Below are positions 33,631 through 43,016 of a stretch of DNA of 64,000 nt, piece by piece. A program made the position numbers and the translations under genes. Under the pieces are notes generated by a model. It searched no databases. It had not been told where the DNA came from and saw nothing but the letters and a program-made list of their open reading frames with translations. The DNA comes from an uncultured Spirochaetaceae bacterium (GTDB taxonomy: Bacteria; Spirochaetota; Spirochaetia; Treponematales; Treponemataceae), in the NCBI GenBank assembly GCA_902789325.1, contig CADANN010000015.1:1-64000 (forward strand), in the 5' to 3' direction. The first letter of the stretch is position 1. Every line of letters starts with the position of its first letter.

Positions 33631-34765
33631 TTCTAGAATGAGTGATAACCTCATTGCCGTCTTCGGTGATGAGGACATCATTCTCAAGGCGTGTACCGCC
33701 GATTTCCACATCATAAAGACCTGGCTCACAGGTCAAAATCATTCCAGGTTTAAATAACATTTTTGGATCCTGAGTCATGTTTACACGCGGTGGCTCATGG
33801 ATCTCAAGTCCGATTGCGTGACCAAGTCCATGTGGCATTTTTCGTTTAGCGGCTGCAAATACAGAATCACATTTTTTTGCTGCATCAAGGATTGGCTTAC
33901 CAGGCTTGTAAAGTTTAAGAGCTTCATCATAAGCTTTCTGTACAAGCTCGAGCTGTTTTTCCTGAGCTTCTGTAAGAGGTCCTTTTGCAACTGTCAAAGT
34001 AGTGTCGCTTGTGTAACCATTGTAAACTACGCCAAAATCCAGAATAGAAAGTCCCTGTGCAGGCCATTCAGCTGCTGTGTAACCTGGGAATGCATGAATT
34101 GCAAAACTTCGTGAAGGGCCGGCTGCTAAGGTATCAAAGCCTGTGCGCTGGCATCCGTTTTCGCGGAGCATTCTTTCAATCAAAAGTGCTACATCAGTTT
34201 CGGTTTTGATTTTTCCCTTATTAATCTGTTTTTCAATTTCATCAATTATAAGATCGCCTACACGGGCAGCTTCGCGGGTACATTCAATTTCGTATTCATC
34301 TTTCTGCATGCGGCAATCCATTACGAATTTGTGTGCGCCATCTTCTTTACAGCGACAATCATAATTTGAAAGAGCATCAATGAATTTAAGATAATCTGGA
34401 TATGTGAGATATGGGGGAAGTTCTACCTTGCTGTTTTCTCCGTGAGTGTAGCAAACGTTGAGCATTGCTTTTACAGCATCAATGTCCTTATTCTTATAGC
34501 GTGTATAAGGAACCATTTTGTCAGAATAAGCCTGCTGTTTTGCAAGATTTTCATCCCAAGGAATAAGCACGCTGTAGCCGTCGCTGAAAATAATAAGAAC
34601 AGCATCGCTCGGATGGTTTGTGTAATAAGGCACTGCAGGGTCGCGGTGTTCTTCGCTGTCAATAAAAACGCAGGCGCCTGTGTCTGTGTCGTGCAGATAG
34701 GCTGCAAGACGGTTGCGGCGTGCGCGGTAGATTTCTTTCAATTCATCATTTGTGTATTGTTTCAT
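33617..34765 (-). CDS. M24 family Xaa-Pro peptidase-like protein
   Basis: A 382-aa pita-bread metallopeptidase. The creatinase-like N-terminal domain is followed by the catalytic domain with metal ligands in LDFGVVYNGYTSDTT (two Asp), PHGLGHAIGLEIHE (His), LTCEPGLY (Glu) and TRLENDVLIT (Glu). All five ligands appear present. It would cleave Xaa-Pro dipeptides or N-terminal Xaa-Pro bonds in the cytoplasm. ATG 34765 overlaps the murJ stop by four bases (ATGA), so translation is coupled to murJ. Confidence 0.9.
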   Translation of the reverse strand: MKQYTNDELKEIYRARRNRLAAYLHDTDTGACVFIDSEEHRDPAVPYYTNHPSDAVLIIFSDGYSVLIPWDENLAKQQAYSDKMVPYTRYKNKDIDAVKAMLNVCYTHGENSKVELPPYLTYPDYLKFIDALSNYDCRCKEDGAHKFVMDCRMQKDEYEIECTREAARVGDLIIDEIEKQINKGKIKTETDVALLIERMLRENGCQRTGFDTLAAGPSRSFAIHAFPGYTAAEWPAQGLSILDFGVVYNGYTSDTTLTVAKGPLTEAQEKQLELVQKAYDEALKLYKPGKPILDAAKKCDSVFAAAKRKMPHGLGHAIGLEIHEPPRVNMTQDPKMLFKPGMILTCEPGLYDVEIGGTRLENDVLITEDGNEVITHSRIIRI

Positions 34766-36387
34766 TTCTTCACCTTCTTCAAAATAACTCTCACGATTTC
34801 ATCTCTTGTAATCACAAGTTCCAGTACTCCGATAAGAGCAAAAACAATTCCAGAAATTACAATCGGTGCACCGTAGCAGATGATTTTACTGTAACCCGCA
34901 AAATAGTCAACTGTAAGTTTGTGCACAAAGTATGTTGGGACAGCAGCAATTACAGAAAATACGCACATTTTTAGAGCATACAAAATTGTTCCACGTGCAA
35001 GTTTTCCAACTTCAATGCTTTCCATTTTCTTCATAAAGATAAAAAGGAAAACGGTATTTAAGAGACTTGCGACACTCAGCGCCAATGCAATTCCATTTCC
35101 TTTCATTGGTCTTGAGAGAATTAATACAAGAATAATGTTTGAAGCGAAATTAATTAATCCGGCAATTGTCGGAAGCTTTGGCTTTTTCTGGGCATAAAAT
35201 GCTGGTGCCATAATTCGATTCAAGGCAATAAATAGGAGCCCTGCAATGTGGAAACGGAAAACTCCGAGTGTCATTGCAACAGAATTATCATCAAACTGAT
35301 TTTTCTTGTACAGAAGAGAAATCAGTTCGCGGCCAGTAATCAGTGAATAGGCAGTGATTGGAATAGAAATCAAAGTCATAATTTTGATGGCCTGAAGCAG
35401 CATCTTGTTGAACTCGCTCCAATCTTTTTTGTTAGCGAAGCCTGACAAATCCGGAAGAATTACAGTTCCAATCGATACTGCAAAAATTCCAAGAATTAAT
35501 TCCTGAAGGCGCAGACTGTACTGAAGACTTGATGCTATTCCAGGTCCTACATATTTTGCGAGTGAAGTAGAAACAGTGTCGTTAAGCTGATAGGCAGCAA
35601 TTCCAACAATTGTAGGTGCTATCAACGAAAGTACTTTGCGTGTACCCGGATTTGAAAAAGCCTTTTTAATGGAAGTAACTCCAACTTTCCAGCCGGTTTT
35701 CATAACAAACGGCCACTGGAAAATTGCCTGAACACTTCCTCCTAAAATTACACCAAGTGACATTGCGCGTGCCGGGTTCGAAGTATGTGGGGCAAGCAGA
35801 TATGTACTTACAATTACAATTCCATTGAACATAACTGGAGTGAATCCAGAAGGAGCAAAAATTCCGCAGGTGTTAAGAATGCCCTGGAAAAATGCAGCAA
35901 TCGAAATCAGGAAAAGATAAGGGAACATAATTCTTGTAAGGGCAGCAGTTTCGCTTCTTTCAAGAAGATAATATTCCAGCTGGGCAGCATAATCAGCAGA
36001 ACCTGCTTCCGGTGCCTTACAGAAAAGTGGCATAATGAATGGAGTAAGCAGAACTCCTAAAACAACAACGCAGGCAGTGAGGAAAGTTACGAGAGTAAAA
36101 GTTGCATGCAGAAATTCCTGAGTTGATTTTTTATTTTCATCAGATTCGCCTTTTGCAAGGTAATCCTTAAAGGTAGGAATAAAAGCTACAGAAATTGCAT
36201 TTTCCGCAAAAAGTCTGCGGAAAAGATTTGGTATCATAAAGGCTACTGAAAAGCAGTCGGCATAAAGACCTGTTCCTAAAAAAGAAGCCTTTGTCATCTC
36301 GCGGATAAGTCCCATAATGCGCGAAGCAAAGGTCATTAAAGTGAGCAAAAGCCCGGAACGTACTATTGATTTAGATTTTTTAGACAT
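34762..36387 (-). CDS. murJ: Lipid II flippase MurJ (MviN)
   Basis: A 541-aa MOP-superfamily membrane protein with about 14 helices, moving lipid II to the outer face for peptidoglycan synthesis. The N-terminus GLLLTLMTFASRIMGLIREM and SFLGTGLYADCFSVAFMIPN match MurJ, as do FAENAISVAFIPTF and RRLFAE. The insert after the third helix (residues ~115-135) is longer than in most family members. ATG 36387 has no ribosome site and starts 6 bases after a good -10, so the mRNA should be leaderless. The M24 peptidase is downstream in the same transcript. Confidence 0.95.
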   Translation of the reverse strand: MSKKSKSIVRSGLLLTLMTFASRIMGLIREMTKASFLGTGLYADCFSVAFMIPNLFRRLFAENAISVAFIPTFKDYLAKGESDENKKSTQEFLHATFTLVTFLTACVVVLGVLLTPFIMPLFCKAPEAGSADYAAQLEYYLLERSETAALTRIMFPYLFLISIAAFFQGILNTCGIFAPSGFTPVMFNGIVIVSTYLLAPHTSNPARAMSLGVILGGSVQAIFQWPFVMKTGWKVGVTSIKKAFSNPGTRKVLSLIAPTIVGIAAYQLNDTVSTSLAKYVGPGIASSLQYSLRLQELILGIFAVSIGTVILPDLSGFANKKDWSEFNKMLLQAIKIMTLISIPITAYSLITGRELISLLYKKNQFDDNSVAMTLGVFRFHIAGLLFIALNRIMAPAFYAQKKPKLPTIAGLINFASNIILVLILSRPMKGNGIALALSVASLLNTVFLFIFMKKMESIEVGKLARGTILYALKMCVFSVIAAVPTYFVHKLTVDYFAGYSKIICYGAPIVISGIVFALIGVLELVITRDEIVRVILKKVKK

Positions 36388-36393
36388 ACGTTA

Positions 36394-36422
36394 ACTATAA
36401 AAAAATTGCGTTTTTTATTCAA
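36394..36422 (-). promoter_or_regulatory. murJ promoter, predicted leaderless
   Basis: On the minus strand TTGAAT (36417-36422), a 17-base spacer, TATAGT (36394-36399), then six bases to ATG 36387. It overlaps the divergent cyclase promoter. Confidence 0.8.
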
Positions 36423-36434
36423 TTCATTTATAAT
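36406..36434 (+). promoter_or_regulatory. Promoter of the adenylate cyclase operon
   Basis: TTGCGT (36406-36411), a 17-base spacer and TATAAT (36429-36434). The start near 36441 gives a ~125-base leader. That leader ends with the palindrome AAAGACGTCTTT (36542-36553) next to the ribosome site TGGAGGA (36554-36560). Confidence 0.75.
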
Positions 36435-36566
36435 ATAAGTTACTACAACGTTTGCGAGACCTTCATTTCAAAATAATCATTTAAAAACACCCGGAGAAAG
36501 TAAGTTTCATTAATTGATCGCATCGTCACTGCATCCATTGCAAAGACGTCTTTTGGAGGACTCACT

Positions 36567-38282
36567 GTGCCTGGCAAAATAAGATTATTTTCCAGAGTTG
36601 GAAAAACGCGAATTATTCCAATCGGTTTAAAGATGCTTCTCATCTTTATATGTCTGATTTTGCTTTCAAACTTTATTACAAATTTTATTTCGCTCCAGCT
36701 TACCCAGCGTCAGATTATCAATTTGAATAATACTATTATGGTAAGCCAGCTCAAGGAACTTTATACAACCTCTTCAAATCAATATCAGATATTTGCTTAT
36801 TCAGGAAATAAAAATGAAAGTATCGATGCAATGTGTAAGGTAGCTAAAACCGGTTTTGCAAATCCAAACAGCATTGCCCTTGGCTTAAGCCCAAATGGTG
36901 ACCTTCAGTTTTTTGCAGATGCAAATGAGCTTGCCCTTCCGCCGGAATTCAAAGATACGGAAACTATCGAAAAAATCAATGCAGATAAAGAAGCGGGAAT
37001 AGAAGAAGGTTCAATTTCTTTTGAAAGCCCTTATGGAGAATATTTTGGAGTTTATAAATTCCATGATGACTGGGGCTATTATATAATCCGAGCAGAACTT
37101 CGTTCCGATCTGGAAAAAGCAAATTACAGAGTCTACGGAATTATTTCTGCTCTCATCATTATTTTAACATTTATTTTTATTGCAGCGGGATATATTACAA
37201 TCCGCCGCGAGTTCAGAACTTTGCGTTCTATTACAGATGAACTTCTTCAGATGCAACAGAAGAAAAAGCTTGAACTTATTGATATTTCAAAAGCACCAAA
37301 TGATGATGTAACTTACATGGCAGCATCCTTCAATTCGCTTTCAATGCAGGTAAACAATCTTCTTGATACATTCCAGAAATTCGTTTCGAAGGATATTGTT
37401 GCAAAGGCTTATGCCGGCCGCGATGTTGGACTTGAAGGAAGTCAGCGTGATTTAGCAATGCTCTTCTCTGATGTTAAGAGTTTTACTTATCGAACAGAAA
37501 CCCTTGGTAATGATATTATTGAAGTGCTCAATGTTCATTATAATCGCGTAATTCATAATGTTCATGAAAATTATGGAATTGTAGGTTCTATCATCGGAGA
37601 TGCAATTCTTGCTATTTACGGAACGCTGGAATCAAAAAAATCAAAAGCCTATAACGCGGTAATTTCCGCATGGAATATTACACGAACTACAGCTGAGCTT
37701 CGCGAGGCAATGCAGGCCCGCCGTGCAGAAATAGAAAAAACTCGAAAGCTTACAGAATCAGAAGAAAGAGTGTTCCAGGCAGTTATGGTAGATGTTGGTG
37801 TAGGTATAGACGGCGGAAAAGTTTTCTACGGAACAATCGGTCGTAACGATTTTGATGATCCGCGCCAGGCTCATATGACAAACACTGTAATCGGAGATAC
37901 AGTAAACTCGGCTTCGCGTTTGGAAGGACTAACAAGAATCTATCATATTCCGGTTGTTGTTTCTGAATCAATTAAAGACGAAGTAAGCGCAGAAACTGCC
38001 CGCTATAAATTTATTGAAATTGATACAGTACAGGTAAAAGGAAAAACAAAAGGAAAGAAAATTTATTTTCCATTCGATACAAACGAAATGGAAGAAAGTC
38101 TGCTTGCAGAATATCAGAAATTTGAAGAGGGCTTAAAGGCTTATTACGAAGGCGACTGGAAATCTGCCCGCAAGATTTTTAAGGGGCTTGAACTGGATGT
38201 TACTCAGGTATTCCTTGAGCGAATGGGATCAAAAGGTGCACCGGAAGGTTGGAGTGGAATATGGGCAATGACAACAAAATAA
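36567..38282 (+). CDS. Membrane-bound class III adenylate/guanylate cyclase
   Basis: A 571-aa protein. GTG 36567 is set by TGGAGGA at 36554-36560. A membrane helix at ~18-42 and another at ~190-215 flank a ~150-residue extracytoplasmic sensor, followed by a HAMP-like linker. The cyclase domain (~280-500) has the metal Asp residues in LAMLFSDVKSFT and IGDAILAIYG, and VFYGTIGRNDF and IGDTVNSASRLEGL. A TPR-like tail (LLAEYQKFEEGLKAYYEGDW) ends the protein. Substrate-specifying residues are not resolved by eye. It is the first gene of a four-gene run and overlaps the next by 22 bases. Confidence 0.92.
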   Translation: MPGKIRLFSRVGKTRIIPIGLKMLLIFICLILLSNFITNFISLQLTQRQIINLNNTIMVSQLKELYTTSSNQYQIFAYSGNKNESIDAMCKVAKTGFANPNSIALGLSPNGDLQFFADANELALPPEFKDTETIEKINADKEAGIEEGSISFESPYGEYFGVYKFHDDWGYYIIRAELRSDLEKANYRVYGIISALIIILTFIFIAAGYITIRREFRTLRSITDELLQMQQKKKLELIDISKAPNDDVTYMAASFNSLSMQVNNLLDTFQKFVSKDIVAKAYAGRDVGLEGSQRDLAMLFSDVKSFTYRTETLGNDIIEVLNVHYNRVIHNVHENYGIVGSIIGDAILAIYGTLESKKSKAYNAVISAWNITRTTAELREAMQARRAEIEKTRKLTESEERVFQAVMVDVGVGIDGGKVFYGTIGRNDFDDPRQAHMTNTVIGDTVNSASRLEGLTRIYHIPVVVSESIKDEVSAETARYKFIEIDTVQVKGKTKGKKIYFPFDTNEMEESLLAEYQKFEEGLKAYYEGDWKSARKIFKGLELDVTQVFLERMGSKGAPEGWSGIWAMTTK

Positions 38283-39796
38283 AGGCATCTAAAATGACAG
38301 ACGAACAGAAATCAGATCAGATTCACAAGGAAGTAATGCTCTTTCTTGGTGATGAGCTTGAGAGGATCCATCACGGAGCTACAGACCAAAGTTATAATAT
38401 AGAAGCAGAATACGCAAAATCAAGAAAAAATCATTCTCCATTTTCTGCCCTTATGCTTATAGGCTGTTTCCTTCTTGTTTTTGGAATTGCTTTTTTTATG
38501 ACAAAAATCATTTCTTCAAACAATCAGGAAATTACAGTCAGCCTTGAGGAGTTTGAAGATCTTAATCTTAAAAATCTTTTGAATACAGTTACTGCTGCCC
38601 AGAACAATTATGAGAATGCTGTAAAGAAGCGGGCAACAATTGAAGGTGATATGGCGGTAAAATTGAAGGCCGCAGAAGATGCCCGCACAAACGATATCTT
38701 CGTTATTGATTCTATGAACCTGCGTTCAAAAAAAGTTTACAACCAGCGCATAGCAGAAGTAGAAGAAAAATACAGTGCCGCAGTTGCTGCCGTTCACGAA
38801 GAATATGATGCTCAGCTAATTCAGGCAGAACGCGAAGTAGAAGAATATAAAAAGCAGCTTGCAGAATTTGATGCGGCAAAAATTGAATCAGCTAAAGAAA
38901 AAGAAAAGGCAATCGACAGTGAACGCAAGGTAAAAGAACTTGAGCAGCAAAAAATCAAAGACCAGTATGAAGAGAGAATTTCAGAACTCAATAAAAAACT
39001 TTCAGATACACAGCGACGAAGTTCAGAAGATATTCGCGCTGCTGTAAGTTCTGTTTCGGCACAGTATCAGTCAGAAATAGATAAACTCGATCCAGTCTTA
39101 ACTGACAGAGTAGCCAAAGAAATTATTACCCGCACCAGTTCAACTTTCGCCCAGGATTTTAATGGCGCATCTGCGCTGACTAATCGCGGCATCAATTCTA
39201 CAAAAGTGTCATCTGCTATGGATTCATATCAAAAAATCTTTGATGATTATTCTTATTTGGATAAAACCGTGGCTTCCATTCCGCAGAAAAACTCTATTCC
39301 ATCTTATGTAGCTGCGTCGCATAAACTCGTAAACTCAATGGGTGAAAACTTTATAAATACAACAGTTTCATTTTATAACGAAACCGTAGAACTCAATGGA
39401 AAAATCAACGAGCTTAATTCCAAGGTTACTGAGCTCAACGGAACAATCAAATCCATCAAAGAAAAAAATCGTGAGGATATGGCAGCCCAGCAGGCATTCT
39501 ACGAAGACACAATGGAACAGCTCATGGATGCCATAAAAACAAGTGCCATTATTCTGTCGGCAACTGATTACGAAGATATCTCCGTTTATGTTGCTGGTAA
39601 GGCCCGCTATCTTATTACAGAAGAGGGCACTGACGCAGAATTCAAAGCAGAAAAACTTACAGTGAAAGGAAAGATTTTCCGCCAGGAAGACGATACCTTT
39701 AAGTTTACGGTTGTAGAAGACAAGAGTGGAAAACTGCCAGCTATTCAATTTGATCTTATAAACCGAGGTACTCCAGTAAAGATTTTAGGCAAATAA
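38261..39796 (+). CDS. Membrane-anchored coiled-coil protein
   Basis: A 511-aa protein. GGAG at 38251-38254 favours ATG 38261 over the earlier in-frame ATG at 38249. A single membrane helix (ALMLIGCFLLVFGIAFFMT, residues ~55-75) is followed by a long coiled coil rich in Glu/Lys/Ala (~95-265) and a second helical region, with a small beta-rich domain at the C-terminus (YISVYVAGKARYLITEEG-type segment through IQFDLINRGTPVKIL). It has no known family. It overlaps the cyclase gene, so stoichiometric production and possible physical partnership are suggested. Confidence 0.7.
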   Translation: MGNDNKIKASKMTDEQKSDQIHKEVMLFLGDELERIHHGATDQSYNIEAEYAKSRKNHSPFSALMLIGCFLLVFGIAFFMTKIISSNNQEITVSLEEFEDLNLKNLLNTVTAAQNNYENAVKKRATIEGDMAVKLKAAEDARTNDIFVIDSMNLRSKKVYNQRIAEVEEKYSAAVAAVHEEYDAQLIQAEREVEEYKKQLAEFDAAKIESAKEKEKAIDSERKVKELEQQKIKDQYEERISELNKKLSDTQRRSSEDIRAAVSSVSAQYQSEIDKLDPVLTDRVAKEIITRTSSTFAQDFNGASALTNRGINSTKVSSAMDSYQKIFDDYSYLDKTVASIPQKNSIPSYVAASHKLVNSMGENFINTTVSFYNETVELNGKINELNSKVTELNGTIKSIKEKNREDMAAQQAFYEDTMEQLMDAIKTSAIILSATDYEDISVYVAGKARYLITEEGTDAEFKAEKLTVKGKIFRQEDDTFKFTVVEDKSGKLPAIQFDLINRGTPVKILGK

Positions 39797-39850
39797 AAGC
39801 TGATAATAGAAAAATCAAGTAATTGAAGATTTCTGCCGATAATTGAAGTT

Positions 39851-41269
39851 ATGGAAGAGTATAATTTTGACGCGGAGCTGCAAGCGGCTCTAAGCAAAAA
39901 ACAGGAATGGTATAACTCGGAAAGTCTTCAAGAGCTGTTGAACGAATATCGGCTTATGCATACCTGTGTAAAAAACCTGTATGAATGTTTCGTAAAAAAA
40001 TCTCTTATTCAGCCAGATCCTTATCGTTTGGACAAAAAGATTTCTGAGATTATTGTGCCTGAATCTTCACCTTTTTCAGAAAGCGAAATTCCAAAAGTTT
40101 TTGGTGCACGTTTTTCTGATTACGAAACAATGCTCGATTTTATTTGTACTTACTTCCGATTTTCAACAGAGAATTTTTCAATTCAAACCGTAAAAAAACT
40201 ACTTGATTTGAATAAGGTTTTTGATTGGGAAGACCTTTCAATGAACAGCAGCAGAATGAATACTCGCGCGCTTGCGATGACAATAAATAATGCAAAGACT
40301 AATTCACCTAATGTTGTTCAAAGTATGATAAACGACAGTGTTGCAAAATGTACCCAGTCTTCAGTTGTAATTTCGAAAATGTTGAATGAGCTTGGTGTAT
40401 TTTTGCGCGAACTTTTTAAGGGCGGTCTCAGAAAAGATTTGTTTGAGCATCCTGATTTTGATAAGGCAAAGGCTGCTGAATCTGCAGAGGCCGAGCAGGC
40501 AGAAATCAGAAGATTGTATACAAAAGTTACCGGCAAAAAAACAATGTATACAGATTTGATTGCCGAAATTGTAGAAGAAGACCATGGGCCTGATAAAGAA
40601 CGTAAACAGGCAGCTGTACTGGACAGACTTGCAATAAAAGGAAGTTCAAAAGTCGAAAAGAAAAAGGCTGCAGGACCAGATACAAAAGAAATGATCATGC
40701 AGGCAATTCTGGCACTTGGTGCAATGGCTCCAACCCTCACACAGCTTCATGCTAAGCTTGGTGAAAACTTTACTCTTCTGTACCAGAAAAAGAATACCTT
40801 CTTTAATAAACTGATGGCTGCTTTGCGTAAGGCATTTCATATTTCAGAAAAAGAACGCGTTTGTAATCTTCCTATTAAAGATGCAAAAACTGGAACAGAA
40901 CGAACTCAAAAAATTAATGTAAATGAGTTTTTAACAGATCTTTCTCGTAAGGAACGTGTTTATAATGGAATTGGAATGAAAGGAGTTGAATATCAGAAAA
41001 TCAACGCCTCAAATGAAGATGCCATTTTGAGTTTTGTGAATAAACAGATTTCTGAAGTGCAGTCCATTTTTGTGATTATTAACGCACTTGATGCTTACTT
41101 CAAAAACGAAGTAGATACTGAATTCAAAGTTAAAGTAAAAGGTATGCAGATTGAACTTTCTGCCTTGCGTAATTCCATAATAAATGCTAATAAGAAACGC
41201 GGCGAATATGCTTCTTTTAAGGAAGAACATGCGCAAATGCAGAAATTAGGACTTTCAGAGAATGCTTAA
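39851..41269 (+). CDS. Conserved-looking hypothetical cytoplasmic protein
   Basis: A 472-aa, mostly helical protein without signal peptide, membrane helix or recognisable catalytic motif. A Lys/Glu-rich linker (~205-270) separates two halves; the second half has KEMIMQAILALGAMAPTLTQ and FFNKLMAALRKAFHISEKER. It begins 54 bases after the coiled-coil gene and overlaps the OppA-like gene by 8 bases, so it belongs to the cyclase operon. I do not recognise the family and assign no function. Confidence 0.65.
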   Translation: MEEYNFDAELQAALSKKQEWYNSESLQELLNEYRLMHTCVKNLYECFVKKSLIQPDPYRLDKKISEIIVPESSPFSESEIPKVFGARFSDYETMLDFICTYFRFSTENFSIQTVKKLLDLNKVFDWEDLSMNSSRMNTRALAMTINNAKTNSPNVVQSMINDSVAKCTQSSVVISKMLNELGVFLRELFKGGLRKDLFEHPDFDKAKAAESAEAEQAEIRRLYTKVTGKKTMYTDLIAEIVEEDHGPDKERKQAAVLDRLAIKGSSKVEKKKAAGPDTKEMIMQAILALGAMAPTLTQLHAKLGENFTLLYQKKNTFFNKLMAALRKAFHISEKERVCNLPIKDAKTGTERTQKINVNEFLTDLSRKERVYNGIGMKGVEYQKINASNEDAILSFVNKQISEVQSIFVIINALDAYFKNEVDTEFKVKVKGMQIELSALRNSIINANKKRGEYASFKEEHAQMQKLGLSENA

Positions 41270-42944
41270 GGTAATAAAGAAATTTTCAGCAGCAGTGCTT
41301 TTTGCTACTTTCATTTTTTCACCGGTTTATTCACAGGAATTCAGTGAAGATCCAGATTACGGGCAGGAACTTAGTCCCGAAGAATTACTGGAACTGGAAA
41401 ATGAACAGCAGAACGAAGCTGAGAAAAATCAGATTCTTCCGCCTGAACTTCAGCAGAATTTTATAATAGTAGAATTAGTTCGTCCTCATGAACTCAATCC
41501 GCAGATTACAAATTACTCAAGTGATTCACAGATTTTAAACGGACTTTACGAAGGTCTTTTTACAACAAGTCCTATTTCATTAGAACCACAATTTGCAATT
41601 GCAAAAGATTTTAAGATTTCCCGCGACAAAAAACGCTGGACAATAACCTTGCGAGAAGATGCATGTTTCAGTAATGGTGAAAAAATAACTGCCGAGTCTG
41701 TTCGTGACTGCTGGCTTAGAATGCTTGCAAATCCCCAGTCTCCATATTCTTCGCTTTTTGATATTGTACGTGGCGCCGAAGCTTTCCGCCTTGGCTACGG
41801 AGATTTTAGCGAAGTTGGAATTTATGCGACTGCAGAAAATGTGCTTTCAATTTATCTGAATACACCTGCAAACTATCTTCCAAAAATTTTGTGCCACACA
41901 GCTTTTTCAATTACTCACAGTAATCCGGAAGTTTACAGCGGTCCTTATGAATTAGAACTAACTGCCGGTCGTAAGTATATTCTTAAAAAGAATCCTTATT
42001 ACTGGGATAATAAAAATGTAGTTCTTGAACGCATTACTTTTGTGCAGTCAGAAAATGCAGATGATAATACTTTTTATTATAATACCGGTGCTGTCGACTG
42101 GGTTACTGCAAGTGTAAATCAGCAGAAGATTTTGAATCCAGCTTCTATTCAGGTTAGTGCAGAATTTGGAACAGGCTTTTTCTATTTCAGAATGAGCAAT
42201 AAAAAACCGGAAGAAAAGCCTTCTCTTTGGGATTACCCTGAATTCCGTAATGCAGTAATTGAAGCCTTTCCTTGGGAAACAATTCATAAAAAATATTTAA
42301 TTCCTGCAACAACTTTAGTTTATCCTTTGTCAGGTTATCCTCAGATAGATGGCTTTGATTATACAGACGCAATTGAAGCATCTCTTAAGATGAAGGATGC
42401 CCGCGAAAAATATAATATTTCAGCCGAAGAAAAAATCCCGCTTGTAATGCAGGTTTTTGAAAACGAATTTACTGAGGATGAAGAAAAAGAAATGTGCGCC
42501 GCGCTCGAACCTCTTGGCGTTGAACTTGAAATCCGTACATATCCTTCGAGCAGATATTATTCTACAATTGCAACTTCTGATGCAGATTTAATTTTCACTT
42601 CCTGGCTTGGTGATTTTGCAGATCCTCTGGCATTCCTTGAACTGTTCAGAGGTGGCTCTACAATGAATGATTCCGGATGGAAAAATAAAAAGTTTGATGA
42701 GCTTCTTGTACAGGCTGCAGTTGCCGGCGGAGAAGAGGAACGTCTGAATCTTCTTGGGCAGGCAGAAAATATTCTTCTTGATGAAGCAATGATTCTTCCT
42801 CTTTATAGAACTGTAACTTCAAGCGTTATAAATCTTTCAGAAGTTGGCGGCTGGTATACAAACGCTTTTGATGTTCATCCGCTCAAATATCTGTATAAAA
42901 AGAAGCCAAAGTTCAATTCTAAAAATATTGTTAAACTTAACTAA
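41262..42944 (+). CDS. OppA-type extracellular solute-binding protein (family 5)
   Basis: A 560-aa peptide/oligopeptide-binding-like protein with a signal peptide (KVIKKFSAAVLFATFIFSPVYS). The SBP_bac_5 signature appears in FIIVELVRPHELNPQITNYS, QILNGLYEGLFTTSP, WTITLREDACFSNGEKITAE and DSDLIFTSWLGDFADP-like text. No permease or ATPase genes are adjacent; it closes the cyclase operon. It could feed a transporter elsewhere or act as a periplasmic ligand sensor for the cyclase's external domain, which is inference only. Confidence 0.85.
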   Translation: MLKVIKKFSAAVLFATFIFSPVYSQEFSEDPDYGQELSPEELLELENEQQNEAEKNQILPPELQQNFIIVELVRPHELNPQITNYSSDSQILNGLYEGLFTTSPISLEPQFAIAKDFKISRDKKRWTITLREDACFSNGEKITAESVRDCWLRMLANPQSPYSSLFDIVRGAEAFRLGYGDFSEVGIYATAENVLSIYLNTPANYLPKILCHTAFSITHSNPEVYSGPYELELTAGRKYILKKNPYYWDNKNVVLERITFVQSENADDNTFYYNTGAVDWVTASVNQQKILNPASIQVSAEFGTGFFYFRMSNKKPEEKPSLWDYPEFRNAVIEAFPWETIHKKYLIPATTLVYPLSGYPQIDGFDYTDAIEASLKMKDAREKYNISAEEKIPLVMQVFENEFTEDEEKEMCAALEPLGVELEIRTYPSSRYYSTIATSDADLIFTSWLGDFADPLAFLELFRGGSTMNDSGWKNKKFDELLVQAAVAGGEEERLNLLGQAENILLDEAMILPLYRTVTSSVINLSEVGGWYTNAFDVHPLKYLYKKKPKFNSKNIVKLN

Positions 42945-42950
42945 TCGCAG

Positions 42951-42980
42951 TTGACAGATTATTTTCTCACAGAGTACACT
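42951..42980 (+). promoter_or_regulatory. Promoter of the CotH-like lipoprotein gene
   Basis: TTGACA (42951-42956), an 18-base spacer and TACACT (42975-42980), immediately after the previous stop at 42944. Confidence 0.7.
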
Positions 42981-43016
42981 TTTATTAAGTTTTGTTAAGA
43001 AACAATAGGAGTGATG

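Noticed and set aside
40318-40740. 140-aa minus-strand open frame
   Set aside because: Antisense to the 39851 gene, which is fixed in its frame by operon overlaps.
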